From: Cladopsammia gracilis
Lineage: Eukaryota; Cnidaria; Anthozoa; Scleractinia; Dendrophylliidae
DNA: 64,000 nt
Assembly: GCA_022457155.1 (NCBI GenBank)
Contig: JAJGOT010000311.1
Coordinates: 778,501 to 842,500 of the forward strand
Reading direction: 5' to 3'
The translations under genes were made by a program, and so were the position numbers. How positions within the stretch are numbered: position 1 is the stretch's first letter; each line of letters starts with the position of its first letter. The notes under the pieces were generated by a model that was not told the DNA's origin, did no database searches, and saw only the letters and a list, made by a program, of their open reading frames with translations. Positions 1-11,276 of the stretch are shown in pieces.

Positions 1-799
1 TTTTCCACCCAAATGGAAGTGTGTTATAAACAAAATACCATCCGCCCCACTGAATGCCAAAATAAGTGCGACTATCTTCAGTTAGGAGGAGATGATCGTA
101 GCCGGATTTGTCGTCCAGCACAGTCTGGAAGGAGTCCTTCGGAACGTACCGGGGCAGATCCGTGATTTTATCCAAAGAGAAAGGTTTGTCTTGCATCCAC
201 AAATTCAAGTATCGCGCGTCCTGACACAGTCGAGGCTTTGTGGGCTCGACGGTCAGCGGTAGCACGATATGCGGGGCCTCTGTTTGCCCAACTTTCCCCA
301 GTAACGATATGGCCCCAGTCTTTAGACGAGCCAGGAGAGTTTTCCGAATAAACTCACCAAACGATTTGCACGAGACATTATTGCGAAATGACCTACTAGG
401 TGGGCAGTCCGAATCATAGTTCTCTCCTTTGAAAGTTCCTTTAAAGTGTTGAAAAAAGGAGAAAATCGATACCTTTCTCTCGATCCATTCTAATACCTCG
501 ACACGGTTTTCGATCGGCGCTGTTGCAGCAATATTCGCCCATTGTGCCGCATGTTCGTGTAATTCGCCCGCGACAAAGCTATTGGGGTCTCTGAAGACCA
601 ATTGGTCCACTTCTCCTATTAGTTCCCCTTTTCCCACTAAAAGGGCCGTTTTCTCCAGCTCCCTTTTTACCACCGTCTCTCCACTGGTTGGCACGGGATC
701 TCCCATGAAATTCACCCAACGTATGTCATTTCTCTTGGTTCCCTCGTTTATGACAACCATATCGAAATCCTTATCCTTTTCCCAACACCAGTATATTGC
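1..799 (-). CDS. Reverse-transcriptase exon of a retroelement-type protein (partial)
   Basis: An open frame of about 266 codons runs from position 799 to the window start without a stop. It opens directly after a good 3' splice site (TTTATTGTAG, AG at 800-801), and the same frame has a stop just upstream, so it reads as an internal exon. The last third has reverse-transcriptase features: a conserved KPRLCQDARYLN stretch, the catalytic-Asp block LDDKSGYDHLLL, and NTLPFGW at the window edge. The YxDD block, RNase H and any recombinase would lie outside. The long N-terminal part before the RT and the DDKSGYDH signature fit the DIRS/Ngaro-like or related RT families common in cnidarian genomes; that assignment is from family knowledge and is moderate. 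The Gag-like gene just upstream on the same strand is the probable partner. No frameshift is seen in the visible part. Confidence 0.75.
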
Positions 800-1305
800 C
801 TACAATAAACGATAGCAATAGAACGAAGATGAATAATTTAACGAGAAACAAAGAAGTCCCGTGCAAACCAGCGGAGAGACGGCAGTTCCGACCCAGTATG
901 ACCGGGAGGCTGTTTTGAAGCCAGTTTTCAAAACTCCCATCTCCCCGTGGCTGCGCAGAGCGTTATTATGTGAAGCTCATAAATTAATGAACAAAACCGA
1001 AATTATTTATTGCCATGACAACGTACCAGGCAATCTAGAGAGCTCCTCGAGCCTCTTTCCCCCTGATTCCCATGACAAGTAAAGCGTGGGGGTAAAATCA
1101 TACAAAATACAACATATATCAGTTTGCACAATCACTGAGGGCTTCCTCCTTTATTAGATCCACACATGCTATTATCACACAGGAGTATTCAGTCGGTCCT
1201 AGATTATTTAATTCTCTTAAATATGTTACGGCACTACATGATCGTCTAAACATTATTATCATTTAGAAATAGACGCTATGTCCCAATCCCATCGTTGTGC
1301 GCTCC
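800..1305. other. Spacer or intron between Gag-like and RT exons
   Basis: The 506 bases between the stop of the Gag-like exon and the splice acceptor of the RT exon have no convincing ORF on the minus strand. It is either intergenic within the element or an intron whose donor lies inside the Gag-like reading frame; I could not identify a strong donor. Confidence 0.4.
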
Positions 1306-3166
1306 CTATTGGTCTTTTGGAGCCTCATTTTTCGTCGGCTGGTACCGGCGATAAGGGCCCGGGCGCTGATCTCTCCTCTTATTAAAGCAATTAGCCGCGA
1401 TGTGGCCCACCCTATCACAGTAGTAACACCTGGGGCCCGGTCCATTCCTCCTGGGCCACCCGCCGTAGGATGTACTCATGCGGTCGCCGGAGCCTCGCCA
1501 TTGCCCACCGGGGCCTCGCCATTGCTCGCCGGAACCTCGCCATTTGGCCATGGATTTCTCCACCTTCGCGACCGCCTCAAATACCGTCTGGTGATCCTTG
1601 TCCCCCAGGAGGCGTGACAAAAGGGACCTGAAATGTTCCTTGGGGTAATCAATCTTTATTCTCGCCGTCTGGCAGGCGACACGGTAGTACTCTGCCTTCT
1701 CATCCCGGCTGTCTCTTGCCCCATGTTCCAAATTTTCCAGCATCTCCAGGGCTTCAAATTTATTGAAATCAGTCAGCGGCCTGTGCGTGTAATCCATAGC
1801 CTTCTTCCTTAGCGTCGCCACCGTAGGTTTTGTCATATCCTCCATACTCTTTTTCAAAGTTTGGAGCTCTCTCTTCAGGTTCTACAAAACACAAAATGCG
1901 CACTAAGACACTTGCCATACAGTTCTCTCAGTCCACTCGGGCCCTGTCAATTGTTCGTGGTCGACCCCGACCACACTTTTACTGGTCGACCGCGACGACA
2001 CTTTTATTGGTCGACCGCGACCACACTTAATGTATTAGTCGACCGCGACCACACTTACATTCGGTCGACCGCGACCATACTTACATTCGATCGACAGCGA
2101 CCACATTTGATGTCAGTAGTCGACCACGACCACACTTAATTTATTGGTCGACCGCGACCATACTTAATTTATTGGTCGACCGCGACCCCAATTACATTCG
2201 GTCGACAGCGACCAGACTTTATTGGTCGACCGCGACCACACTTAATCCATTGGTCGACCGCGACCACACTTAATCTACTGGTCGACCGCGACCACACTTA
2301 ATTTATTGGTCGACCGCGACCACACTCAATTTATTGGTCGACCGCGACCACACTTAATTTATTGGTCGACCGCGACCACCCTTACATTCAGTCGACAGCG
2401 ACGACACTTAACGTATTAGTCGACCGCGACCACACTTAATTTATTAGTCGAGCGCGACCACACTCAAGTTATTAGTCGACCGCGACAACACTTAATTTAT
2501 CGATCGACCGCGACCACGCTTAATCATTGGTCGACCGCGACCACACTTAATTTATTGGTCGACCGCGACCACACTTAACTTATTGGTCGACCGCGACCAC
2601 ACTTAATTTATCGGAATAAATACTGAGTGGGCTAAACGCCTACTCGAATCTAAATGAAACCACAGGAATATAAATAAATACCACTACGCCGACCTTTAAA
2701 ACTACTGAATACAACCTGGAGAATATTCCATAATTATAAATGTATTAACATAATGTATCGACGATAACGAACGAGGAGACAAAACTTATACGAGGATAAA
2801 GTTAACGAAACAACCGCGAAGGATAAGAATACAACATTTTAACTCTCCAAACAATGACTGAATGCAGCACAGCAAACCAGGACTAAACAAGCGCAGTGAA
2901 ACGAGTTCTTCTCGGTCAGAAACACGAATTTTAACGACTATGTAAACAACTAACAGAATGAGAAAATGTAAATTCCACGTGTCTTAAATTACCTCTAGTT
3001 CGACGTTTCCCTCTCTTTCCCCTTCTACTCGTCCTGCAGGCTGAGGTTGCTCCTGTCGCTCAGCCGGAGGCGGCTGGTTTGGCGCTACTACCAGCGGCGC
3101 TGGTTCGGCTTGAGGTTCGACTGCCTGAGGATATTGCACATCTCGCGGTCGTTGCTCTGCGGCCAT
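1306..3166 (-). CDS. Gag-like zinc-knuckle protein, two exons
   Basis: Exon 1 is 3166..2993 (58 codons, ATG in context GAAATGG) and is rich in Pro, Gln and Glu. It ends at a GAG|GTAATT donor. Exon 2 is 1881..1306 (191 codons plus stop), entered through TTTTGTGTTTTGTAG|AAC, in phase 0, giving about 249 aa. Exon 2 opens with a charged segment likely to form a coiled coil (NLKRELQTLKKSMEDM), then a helical Gag-like region, a Gly/Trp/Arg-rich stretch of near repeats (WRGSGEQ, WRGPGGQ), and one CCHC knuckle, CYYCDRVGHIAANC, near the C terminus. Zinc knuckles of this kind bind nucleic acid in retroelement Gag proteins. The RT exon follows on the same strand, so the two probably form one element. 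The 1.1-kb intron carries a 28-bp satellite, which is unusual. The splice model is inferred from consensus sites and frame. Confidence 0.65.
1959..2612. repeat. 28-bp satellite array, 24 units, inside the Gag-like intron
   Basis: Twenty-four head-to-tail units of 24-30 bp, most often 28 bp, share the core GGTCGACCGCGACCACACTT followed by an AATTTATT-like tail. The core contains the palindrome GGTCGACC. Units differ by point changes (CGACAG, CGACCC) and by two tail types, AATTTATT and ACATTC, so the array has diverged while still homogenising. It lies within the intron predicted for the minus-strand Gag-like gene. Confidence 0.95.
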
Positions 3167-4189
3167 TTCAGAACCTTTCACTCGACGTATCTTCTTAAGT
3201 AGAACTGTGGTTATAATCTCGCGTACTGTTCAACGTCGTATACCGCTTCTGTAGTTGAGCAGCAATGGGGTAATTTATTCATGGTGGTAGATTTTATAGC
3301 GTTGTTCGTAATATATGCAGTGCGAATAGGTGTACAATGCAGTACAAGCACGAGTGAGATCTGGGAACGAGATTGGGAGACATCGCCACCGCCCAATAGG
3401 GAACTTTAGATCGGACTACGAGTACGAGATTGAGTACGAGTACGACTTTTGAAACCTTGTTCGCGTGCTCTTGATGACCATTAATCAGCCCAATTATATA
3501 CCTAGAGTCTTCTTATCTTCTGGTCTTCATCAGGAAGGAACGACAGTTCTGGGGGACAGGACTGGCATTAAATTCAAAAGTCATACTCGTACTCAATCTC
3601 GTACTCGTACTCAAATCTACAGCTCCCTAATGACGCGATCATCTGAGACGAGACAAGGCGTTGAGCACAGCCAGCATATTGATGGCGTGACTGGCATTCC
3701 GACCCACGACATCCGACAATGCAGTCTCTGAAAACCCCTCCTCCTCCCTCCACCCCCAACCCCCACCCCCGAGGCGCCGTTTACTGACACCGTGTTTAAC
3801 AAAAACAGGGACGGTTATGCTGATGTTTAAAGCCGTCTTCCGTTTGAAGGATCACTGGCGGAAGTAGCGTGCTGTATAGGCATCGTGTTAAACCACCCTT
3901 GAGCAGTATCTCCATATTTAAAAGTACCTAAGAAAATAAAGCAGAACGTATTGTCCTTTTCGCTCTGGCGAAGAATTTGAAGCTCGATCACCAAACAACA
4001 TTTAAACGTTGCCAAATCAAAACTACCTTTATTGTACAATTTATATCATTCATACACTACAAGCTTAAGACAAAGTTCTTCTTAAGATATCGCAAAAAAC
4101 ATCAGCAACAAAAATGCATCATACCTTGCTTAACTTAAAGCCCACTTTTTATACTTTACGCTTAAACATTTTCAACAAATGAATGATCA
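3167..4189. other. Non-coding flank with short inverted repeats
   Basis: No convincing gene. It holds a 39-bp inverted pair (separate entry), a C-rich tract near 3740-3770, and a segment at about 3335-3370 (ACGAGTGAGATCTGGGAACG) that recurs inverted near 4358-4392. Open frames here are short and have no recognisable motifs. Confidence 0.6.
3414..3612. mobile_element. MITE-like element with 39-bp inverted ends
   Basis: 3414-3452 and 3574-3612 are reverse complements over 39 bp with very few mismatches. They are built from ACGAGTACGAGATTGAGTAC-type repeats around a 121-bp centre. No coding capacity; a small non-autonomous foldback element is the likeliest reading. Confidence 0.6.
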
Positions 4190-4355
4190 TAAAAAAGCCT
4201 TACTTATTCCACCAAATGCAAGGAATGCACTGAAGCCATCAAAACTCGCAGTAAAACCTTGCAACAAGGGGCCAAGCGCGGGAAAACGCACCAAAGCCAA
4301 GTCAGTATCGATTTTGGTTTTGATTGTTTGAAAAGTAGCACGTATGCTGTCGTTG

Positions 4356-4437
4356 TTTAATCTCGTACCCAGATCTCACTCGTACTTGTATTGTGCTGAA
4401 ATGTCCGCCTGACCGTGGGAGATCTGGGTACGAGATT
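4356..4437. mobile_element. hAT-like MITE with 8-bp target duplication
   Basis: The ends AATCTCGTACCCAGATCTC and GAGATCTGGGTACGAGATT are inverted copies. TGTCGTTG lies directly before (4348-4355) and after (4438-4445), an 8-bp target-site duplication as expected of hAT elements. The matching site in the right arm (about 45557-45585, minus strand TTCTCGTTGGTTAGAC) lacks the insert and has a single target copy, which confirms insertion after the duplication. Confidence 0.8.
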
Positions 4438-4603
4438 TGTCGTTGGTTAGTCAAAAGTGCATGTGTACGTATTTGCAATTAGTTAACCAAGCTCGGCAAG
4501 CACCTTAACTTTTGAGCCGATATCGCTGTCAGTTATTCATGAACTGCTGTGCTACTCAAAATAAATAGATGTGAAATTACATCGATGTCCACGTGACTTC
4601 AAA

Positions 4604-7346
4604 CTAATGCACAAAAAGGGCTGAAAGGGCAGCAAACAACATAGACAAAGGTAGGCCAGCGGTAAGGCTGACAGCGGATGCCGCGGAAGTGATTCCACAG
4701 TCGAATTCGACGGTAGGGACTGGAGCGGACTCTGTGGCACTCGTAGAAGTACTATCAGTAGTAGTGGTGGTAGTGGTATTGATACTACTATTAGTAGTGG
4801 CAGTAGTGTTGATAGCAGTAGAGGTAGAGACCTGGAAACTAGCCCCGACGATTCGGTTGTAGAGTGGCTGCACTGGACGAAAATTCCCATACCTTCTTCT
4901 CGTGCGACTCTTCTTCAGTTTGCGCAGGAGATTTATCTAAGGAACAAGAAATTTACAGTGAATAAACAACAGACTACTATAAGGGATTTCTTGTCCACAG
5001 AACAAAATGGCTCATTGCTCTACCAGACGAGCTTGCACCACGATAAGTGTTTCTAGAGCGTGCAGCATTGATTTAAAAAGTGGGCTAAAACACTGCTGGA
5101 TTGAATACTGTTTTGCCAAGCTCACAGTTGACTGATTGGTTAAGAGTTGTGTCGTGGGGTGTTTATTCGAAACGGTGATTACTCAGTTCTCACTCATCGG
5201 TTTTCAGTGTATTGACCATGTTTTTGGTCTACTGTCAGCTAACACCTTTCCCAGTTAGAGTAAATGGTTGATGATGTGGCTGTAACTTTTGAGTATATAG
5301 AGTAACAGTTATAAGGTGTGACTGTTCAAACGAGCAGTACTTTCATATAGTGCTGTTGCTTTCAAAAAAAGAAATTGGCAATATTATAAATTCTTATATT
5401 AGCGGTAATTAATACTCTTGGCACTAAAAGTATTCATAAAAAATATTAATATAGGTTGAGAAGCCAGTAATACCATCTCCAAAGTTGCTTTCAGATTGAC
5501 ACCAGAGGGTAAAAGGAAAAGGGGCCGTCCCAACTCCTGGCTCAAAAACCTTAACTAAGAGAGGATTCACAGCTTTCTAGGGACCAGTTGAAATGGAGAG
5601 AACTTATTAATGCCCTATGTGCCACTTAGCGACTTATAACCTCCTACGCAGAACTTTCTCGTGACGAGCCAAAAAAGGTCTGCGTAGATGGCTTGGCGTC
5701 TTAAAGATTGGTGTTGACTGTACCTGATACTGAGACACCCAGACTGTCTCATTAAAAACCGTCCAGGTGACAACCTCGTTGCAAGTGGGAGTGGTCAGAG
5801 AACCGCTGTACCGGAAGTACTTGGTCGTGTCGTCAGGCAATATGGTGTCAAATCTGAATGCCGGAATGTCATTGACTGAAGAATCTGTGCAAACATGATA
5901 ATGTAGAGGGTTAATAGATAATTTAAGCAGGCAACACTAAATATAGGCTAATATATATATAGCTGAAGTTTTGAAAAGGTGGTCAACGAAAATTACAGCA
6001 ATTTCACTACAACTATCCCAAACAAGGGTTTTTATGACCTCAATCAGCCCGAAAATCACAGACCTTTTTTTCTCTCGCCCTCGCTCCCTTTTCCTCTTCC
6101 CTTTCTTCTCTGTGATTTTCGGGCTGATCGAGGTCATAAGAACCCTTGTTTGGGCTACCTTATTATCACTTATTTTCGCGAGACTTAATTTTCGCGATTT
6201 TCTCGATTTAAAAAATTTCGCGAAATTAAACTCCCGCGAAAAATTAGTGACCTGTATAAAATCCTCTATTTAAGTTTTCCGTCTGCTAGGAGTTTACATA
6301 CGAGTAGGAGGGATCAAATTTCAGTTATGTCCTTATTCCTCATCATCTGACTCATCTTGCTGAATTAGTTCCTGTAACACTTCCTCGGTACAGTCTTTAA
6401 AGTCTTTAAATTTGCCATCGGCATCTGGCTCCCTATAGTTTTCTGTGATCAGCTGCCTTAGCCTCTTCATGATAGTTTCATTATTTTCAGAACCGTCGAT
6501 CTCCGCAATCAATTTCACTGGAATTTCCAGCCCCCCTTGCACAAGTGGCAATCTTCGGTGGTTTTTATCCACAATTTTGACGCTGACAACACCTCCCCTC
6601 AAGAGAAAAAAGCGAATTATTCGAGAAATCTCCCTTGGCAAATGACCAATGGTGCAGTCATCGAGCTATCCAGGGAGTTGCTTGAAGATCCATTTGAAAA
6701 CATTAAGGCGATCCTTATCTAAAAGCTAATTGGCAGCGCCATCGAGTTAAATATGCCTCGGTTGCTTATATCAGTGTACTGTTAAAAGATATTACTATTC
6801 CAAATTCGCGAAATTAAAGTCGCGCGAAAATAAGTGATAATAAGGTAGTTGTAGTGAAATTGCTGTAATTTTCGTTGACCACCTTTTCAAAAATTCAGCT
6901 ATATATAGCTATATATGAATTTATATTTAACTGCAGTATTCAACTAGCTAGCTTGACAGCTCACAAGTGACCGCGGCATCCCAACACTAACTTCCCGAAT
7001 TCCACGCGAACGTTTCCGACTACTTTCCGTAAATTTTCGACGATAACGGAAGGTTTCCAAAGGTTGTCATGGATCCGAAAGATTTGAAGTCGCTTCGACA
7101 AAATACCAACAAGAGCAGATGCAACATCACAATCTATTGAGGTACCATTTTTATTAGTGAAAAAAATAGATATGATTATAAAAATATTTCAACAAATAAA
7201 GGAAGGCAAGAAACACTTACAACTTTCATTAAGTTTTCTTGCATTTTCCAAAAATGAGAATGCTGTGTTATTATCACCTCCAACCTGAAGCAAAGGAGGA
7301 GAAAAAAATCACTTTATTAACTTATCATACTTATTAAGAACACTCG

Positions 7347-7385
<39 letters not shown>

Positions 7386-10300
7386 GTCATCATCATCGTC
7401 AAACAAAATAAAAATTTAAATAGTAATTTACTATAGATAATGTGGTTGGTTTCAATTCTTTTATTATCCGTGTATTTTTTATTTAATTAAATTAAATCTA
7501 CTGTACCTTAATTAAGAGGCCAAGAACAGCGAGACCATCTTCGTGATTAACTGCTTGGGAGATGTTAGCATATTTGGTGTTGAAGCTGACAAAGTGCAAC
7601 TGTTAACATCAGAGAAAAAGAGAAAGAAAATAAACACCATAGTCAGGATGAAATATGTAGTGTGTATATGTAAAATGTCATAAAATCAGGCATTATAATT
7701 GAGTACGAAGATTCATAACAGGATAATTACTATTTAAGCGTATTAATCAGTACCTTCTCGTGGTGCCATTCACATGATATACCGGAATGACTTTCATTCT
7801 GGAACGAGTTCGTCCCATCTCCATATATTTTTCTGTATCTGTTTACATGATACCGAGACGAAATTTTGTTCCCGTATGGGTCATTCCGGAATGAGTTCAC
7901 TCCGGCTTTCAATCCGAATGAAATTCTCGTTCAGGTATAACATTTCATTCTGGTATCATGTAAACTGAAAACGAACTTCGTTTCAACACGTGTAGTCTGG
8001 GGCGAGTGGCGCGTGCGTATCGTTGCGCGAAACTTGCGCCATCTTTGTTTTCTGATCTGGCGCGAAAACCACGCAAGCGAGAACGCCTTAGGTTGAGCCG
8101 GTCGATTATGTCATGTGAATACAGTACGTACTTCATTTTGGAACGAATCTCATTCCGGTATCATGTGTATAGCCCCTAATTAAAATATTTTAAGTTTCTC
8201 AGAAAGCAAAAAAAAAAAAAAGCGGAGCATAATGTGTGACACGCCAAAGAGAAAATGTTACGCAGTGACCAACTGCATCTAAAAGGAGTACATAACAACA
8301 CTCCGCCCCTCCTCCACCAGAATAAAAGATCGCCAAACAACAAAGACGACCTCCTACGCTGACTCACCTCAGCGGCAAATTGTTTTCCATTGACAGTGTG
8401 TTCCGACCCCACGGAGTTGTTTGGTCCATAGTGGAAGTGAAACTGAACTGTTGTGTAAACACCCGATAGACCTCCTCCACTGACATTGTACACTCCTGCA
8501 GGGAATGTCATCGACAGGGCATAGCCACTATTTTCACCTTTAAAGGTTGTGTTCAGTTTTCTGTCGTAATTTTTCAGTTTAAACGCACCCAAGCCTTTGT
8601 CAAAAACTGTCTCAGTCTTTTTAATGTCGATTGGTGATTGCTTTCTTCCCGTGCTGCATACACCTGTCCAATTATTAGGACCTGAAATGAAAAGAAATGG
8701 AAAGAAAGTGATGAGTTAAAAAACTTGAACTCCACTGGCACCACAGAAAATGAATTTCGATTACAGGCAAAAAAGAGCAAAGGAATTAAGTGTCACTCAT
8801 TAGTCAAGGATTTAGGTCGTTGATGTAAACATTTCACAATGTAAAAAAAATCATTGATTATCTGAACAAATCCTTACCAAGTACGGCATACGGAATATAG
8901 GTCCATAAATCTGAAAGATAAAAAAACATAACAATAAGTATTGTTTCCATTTATTTTTTAGGAAGACAGGAGACTGAGTACAAGTTAAATGAAAGCGACT
9001 GGGAAAAAGAATATCTAAACTTCAGATTTCGAGGCCACTGTGGCCATGCAATCCAACCTCTCCAGATAAATCAGAAATTCCATCTCTCCCTCCCACGTCG
9101 CCCACCGTCACTAAAATTTTGAGGCACACCCTCTCCCGAGCTTCGCGAGGTTCTGCGAGACACGTATTCCTGTATTGTCCTTAGGCTTGCGGACTCGTGT
9201 ATCTACAAGAACTGTTAACGCTTTTCCAAAACTATGCCAGGTCTCCTGGCTGTAATTTGGTCCCTCCCGCTGACCAGTTAAAAAATATTTCGGTTTTATA
9301 TTGTGAAATATTGGCAAACAAACAACAGTGACAACAGTACTGGAAAGCATTGCTTCCCTATCTCTAGAGAATCGTGCTTAAACGCATGCGACCATATATG
9401 ATTCTTGCTAATATCTAACCACATATAATCAGATTGTGTTGCGTGCGTAAATTACATTTTACTCTGTGATTTGCCAAGGCTCTCTGTCCACAGTTGTGAA
9501 CCCATTCCTTTTGTTATTTTATTGACATTTAACAGTCTTCAGTTTTGAAGCTTAGCCTGCAGACTTAATGTGTAGCCAGTACCTCGTGGGCACCCTCATT
9601 CGTTCTCTTTGGCAATAGACTTTATTGTTATCAGGGCTAGGGTAATTGTTAAGCTCGTTTATGTATTGTTTTCTCAACCAATAGTGTTGCCGCTTCATTG
9701 ATGTGTTGTTTGCCCCGATACAATGAGAGACATTTCTTGACAGTCCAATTTACAGTTTAATCATAAATTATGCAGGGCGCAGCATTAATGCATAATGATT
9801 ATGCATAATCATAAATAATGCAGGAACCCTATTGATACCAGCCTTGTGCCGAAAGGGCCACCCTGCTTAAAAGAAAATGACTTATTTTCCACCTAGCTCG
9901 GTTTTCTTTGTTCTTTTCAGGGGAATATATCACATAACCCCGTTCATTACAGTGTCTGAAAAGCTGGGTGCGGCTTTGATTGTAACAGGGGAGAGGCGGG
10001 GCTGAAAACAATATCTGATAACAAAAGCAAAACAAAGGATTATATATTCCCCTCAACATATTCCCCCCCAACATATTCCCCCCAACATATTCCCCTCGAC
10101 ATATTCCCCTCGACATATCCCCTCGCCTTAGTCCCCTCGACTTATTCCCCTCATAACAGAATAACACAAACGGGAAGACAAAATAGGGCGTAACAAGGAA
10201 AACGCTCTAGCATCGGTCAATCAATCATGTTCCTACGTAATTAACTTGCCGGTCGCGACCAAAAAGCGAAATGTTAATATAATTATTCGATGGTATCGTA

Positions 10301-11233
10301 CCTCGATTCAGGTTTCGGGTCTTCAATAATGTATGACGCCTCGTTTTACGCTTGAACCTGAATATGTTTTTGCCGCTTTCCCTTGGAAAACACACCGCAA
10401 CCACTCCATTGATCTTCGAAAGATGAAGACGGGCAGTTGGGCCATGGGGAGACCACGAGTACTGTTTATACATTTTCTTCTCTCTCTCTCCTTCTAGTCA
10501 TAACGAAGCAACGTGCTCAATGCAAATTTGACAAAAGCAAAACATGTTTACCGTCTTGCTTCGTAATGTGCCGTGATCCCAATGCGGCCTTGCGGAATCA
10601 TGCTTTTTTGCATTTGAATTGAACGGAATGTTACTCTCCGAAAAATTAATAGTTTCTTTGTTTTAGAAAACCTCACAAGGTGGAAAATAAGCATGTTATT
10701 GACCAGTCCCTCGGGGATATGTGATATATTCCCCTCGTGGCGTTCCCTCGGTCTACGCCCTCGGGTACGCCACGAGGGGAATATATCACATATCCCCTCG
10801 CTCCTGGTCAATAACCCTTACTTGACTTGACTTGATTCACAGTGTTAGAACTGATTTCGGTGTAAAAGTGTTATTATGACTTTTTGGAGTTAGCTAGTTA
10901 CGCGATAATATAAGCAGTGTTGCCGGGGAGGGAGATGTCCCCGGAATTATAAGAGGCAGGATTGCACCGCCCGGAGCTCGAAACCTAGGCCTACTTAACC
11001 TTACTGCAGAGTAGAGTATATGAGTTCTCTTACCCCATTTGAGATCTAACCCCTGGAATTATCATTATCGCTGGCCCTTCCCACACACAGTTTCAGGTCA
11101 AAACGGCCAAAATCTATATCCTTTTCCTGCTGTTTTCAGATCAAAATTGTTTGCTAAAAGTTTACTTACTCTGACTGAAGGCAAAAGAGGACCAGTTGAT
11201 GAAAAGAAACACAACCAGAAGAAAACGATCCAT
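4604..11233 (-). CDS. Alpha-carbonic anhydrase, secreted and GPI-anchored (copy A)
   Basis: Seven exons on the minus strand: 11233..11170, 8910..8878, 8681..8368, 7599..7507, 7284..7221, 5884..5724, 4936..4604; all introns are GT-AG and total 353 aa. It would interconvert CO2 and bicarbonate outside the cell. Residues 1-21 form a signal peptide (ATG at 11233). The catalytic domain has the QFHFHYG block with zinc ligands His114 and His116, the third ligand His139 at the start of exon 4, the SEHTV gate-keeper block, Thr220 in SLTTPT, and Cys41/Cys224 for the usual disulfide. Tyr86 replaces the His proton shuttle (His64 of CA II). A Thr/Ser-rich stalk follows, then a hydrophobic tail ending LFVH, typical of a GPI signal. 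Several N-glycosylation sites (NVS, NNS, NIS, NES, NET) are present. Exon lengths match copy B except exon 1. Intron 5 carries a nested transposon and a LINE tail lies 44 bp upstream of the ATG. Confidence 0.93.
6017..6154. mobile_element. Foldback element nested in the left end of the intron-5 element
   Basis: The two ends, CCCAAACAAGGG onwards and CCTTGTTTGGG backwards, are inverted over about 45 bp, including ATGACCTCAATCAGCCCGAA. The centre is a CT-rich loop (CTCTCGCCCTCGCTCCC). CTA stands on both sides as a possible 3-bp target duplication. It splits the TIR of the host element, so it is the younger insertion. Confidence 0.8.
6333..6671 (-). CDS. ORF inside the intron-5 transposon, possibly HIRAN-like (partial)
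   Basis: The frame is open from just after a TAG near 6671 down to a stop at 6333 and has no ATG near its start, so it is the 3' part of a longer gene. It reads [19 protein letters not shown], then a [13 protein letters not shown] stretch, and ends in an acidic tail (QQDESDDEE). The GHLPREISR segment resembles the conserved start of HIRAN-type domains and ORFs carried by cnidarian transposons; this is recognition by eye only. It lies on the same strand as the carbonic anhydrase but within its intron. Most likely it is a degenerate captured or transposon-encoded domain, not a working gene. Confidence 0.35.
7347..7400. repeat. ATC trinucleotide microsatellite in CA-A intron 4
   Basis: About 18 ATC/GTC triplets. 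The orthologous intron of copy B carries a much longer, interrupted version at 42235-42432, so the repeat predates the duplication and has changed length since. Confidence 0.95.
7762..8176. mobile_element. MITE in CA-A intron 3
   Basis: CACATGATATACCGGAATGA near 7771 and its reverse complement TCATTCCGGTATCATGTG near 8150-8167 form imperfect inverted ends, and related GGAATGA/TCATTCC motifs recur inside. Copy B intron 3 lacks this sequence. No coding capacity. Confidence 0.65.
8911..11169. other. Intron 1 of CA copy A with GGGGAATAT repeats
   Basis: Non-coding. Besides unique AT-rich sequence it holds a minisatellite at 10044-10153 made of CCCCTCGACATATT-type units of about 15 bp, and a long hairpin at 10695-10815. 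In the hairpin, GTTATTGACCAG and CTGGTCAATAAC are the outer ends and the arms carry GATATGTGATATATTCCCCT. Both use the same GGGGAATAT vocabulary and may be parts of one element. Confidence 0.6.
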
Positions 11234-11276
11234 GGTTACTTTATTGCTGTAAAATCTGAAAAAGAAAACCGATTTT

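Larger units (their letters stand above)
5961..6900. mobile_element. Inverted-repeat DNA element in intron 5 of CA copy A
   Basis: The ends are long inverted repeats: AGCTGAAGTTTTGAAAAGG at 5961 and its reverse complement ending at 6900. The repeat continues through GGTCAACGAAAATTACAGCA and a CTTATTTTCGCG-rich stretch, so each end is over 90 bp. The left end is interrupted by a second element (6017-6154). The matching intron of copy B (about 43900-43935, TTCATATAGTATATATTAGCC) lacks it, so it inserted after the gene duplication. TA-rich flanks hide the exact target duplication. The interior has a minus-strand ORF. Confidence 0.8.

Noticed and set aside
582..1082. Plus-strand ORFs opposite the RT exon and its upstream spacer
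   Set aside because: 582-815 is antisense to the clear RT-type coding frame; 861-1082 has no motif.
1959..2612. CRISPR-like array
   Set aside because: The units are contiguous with no unique spacers, and the host is a eukaryote.
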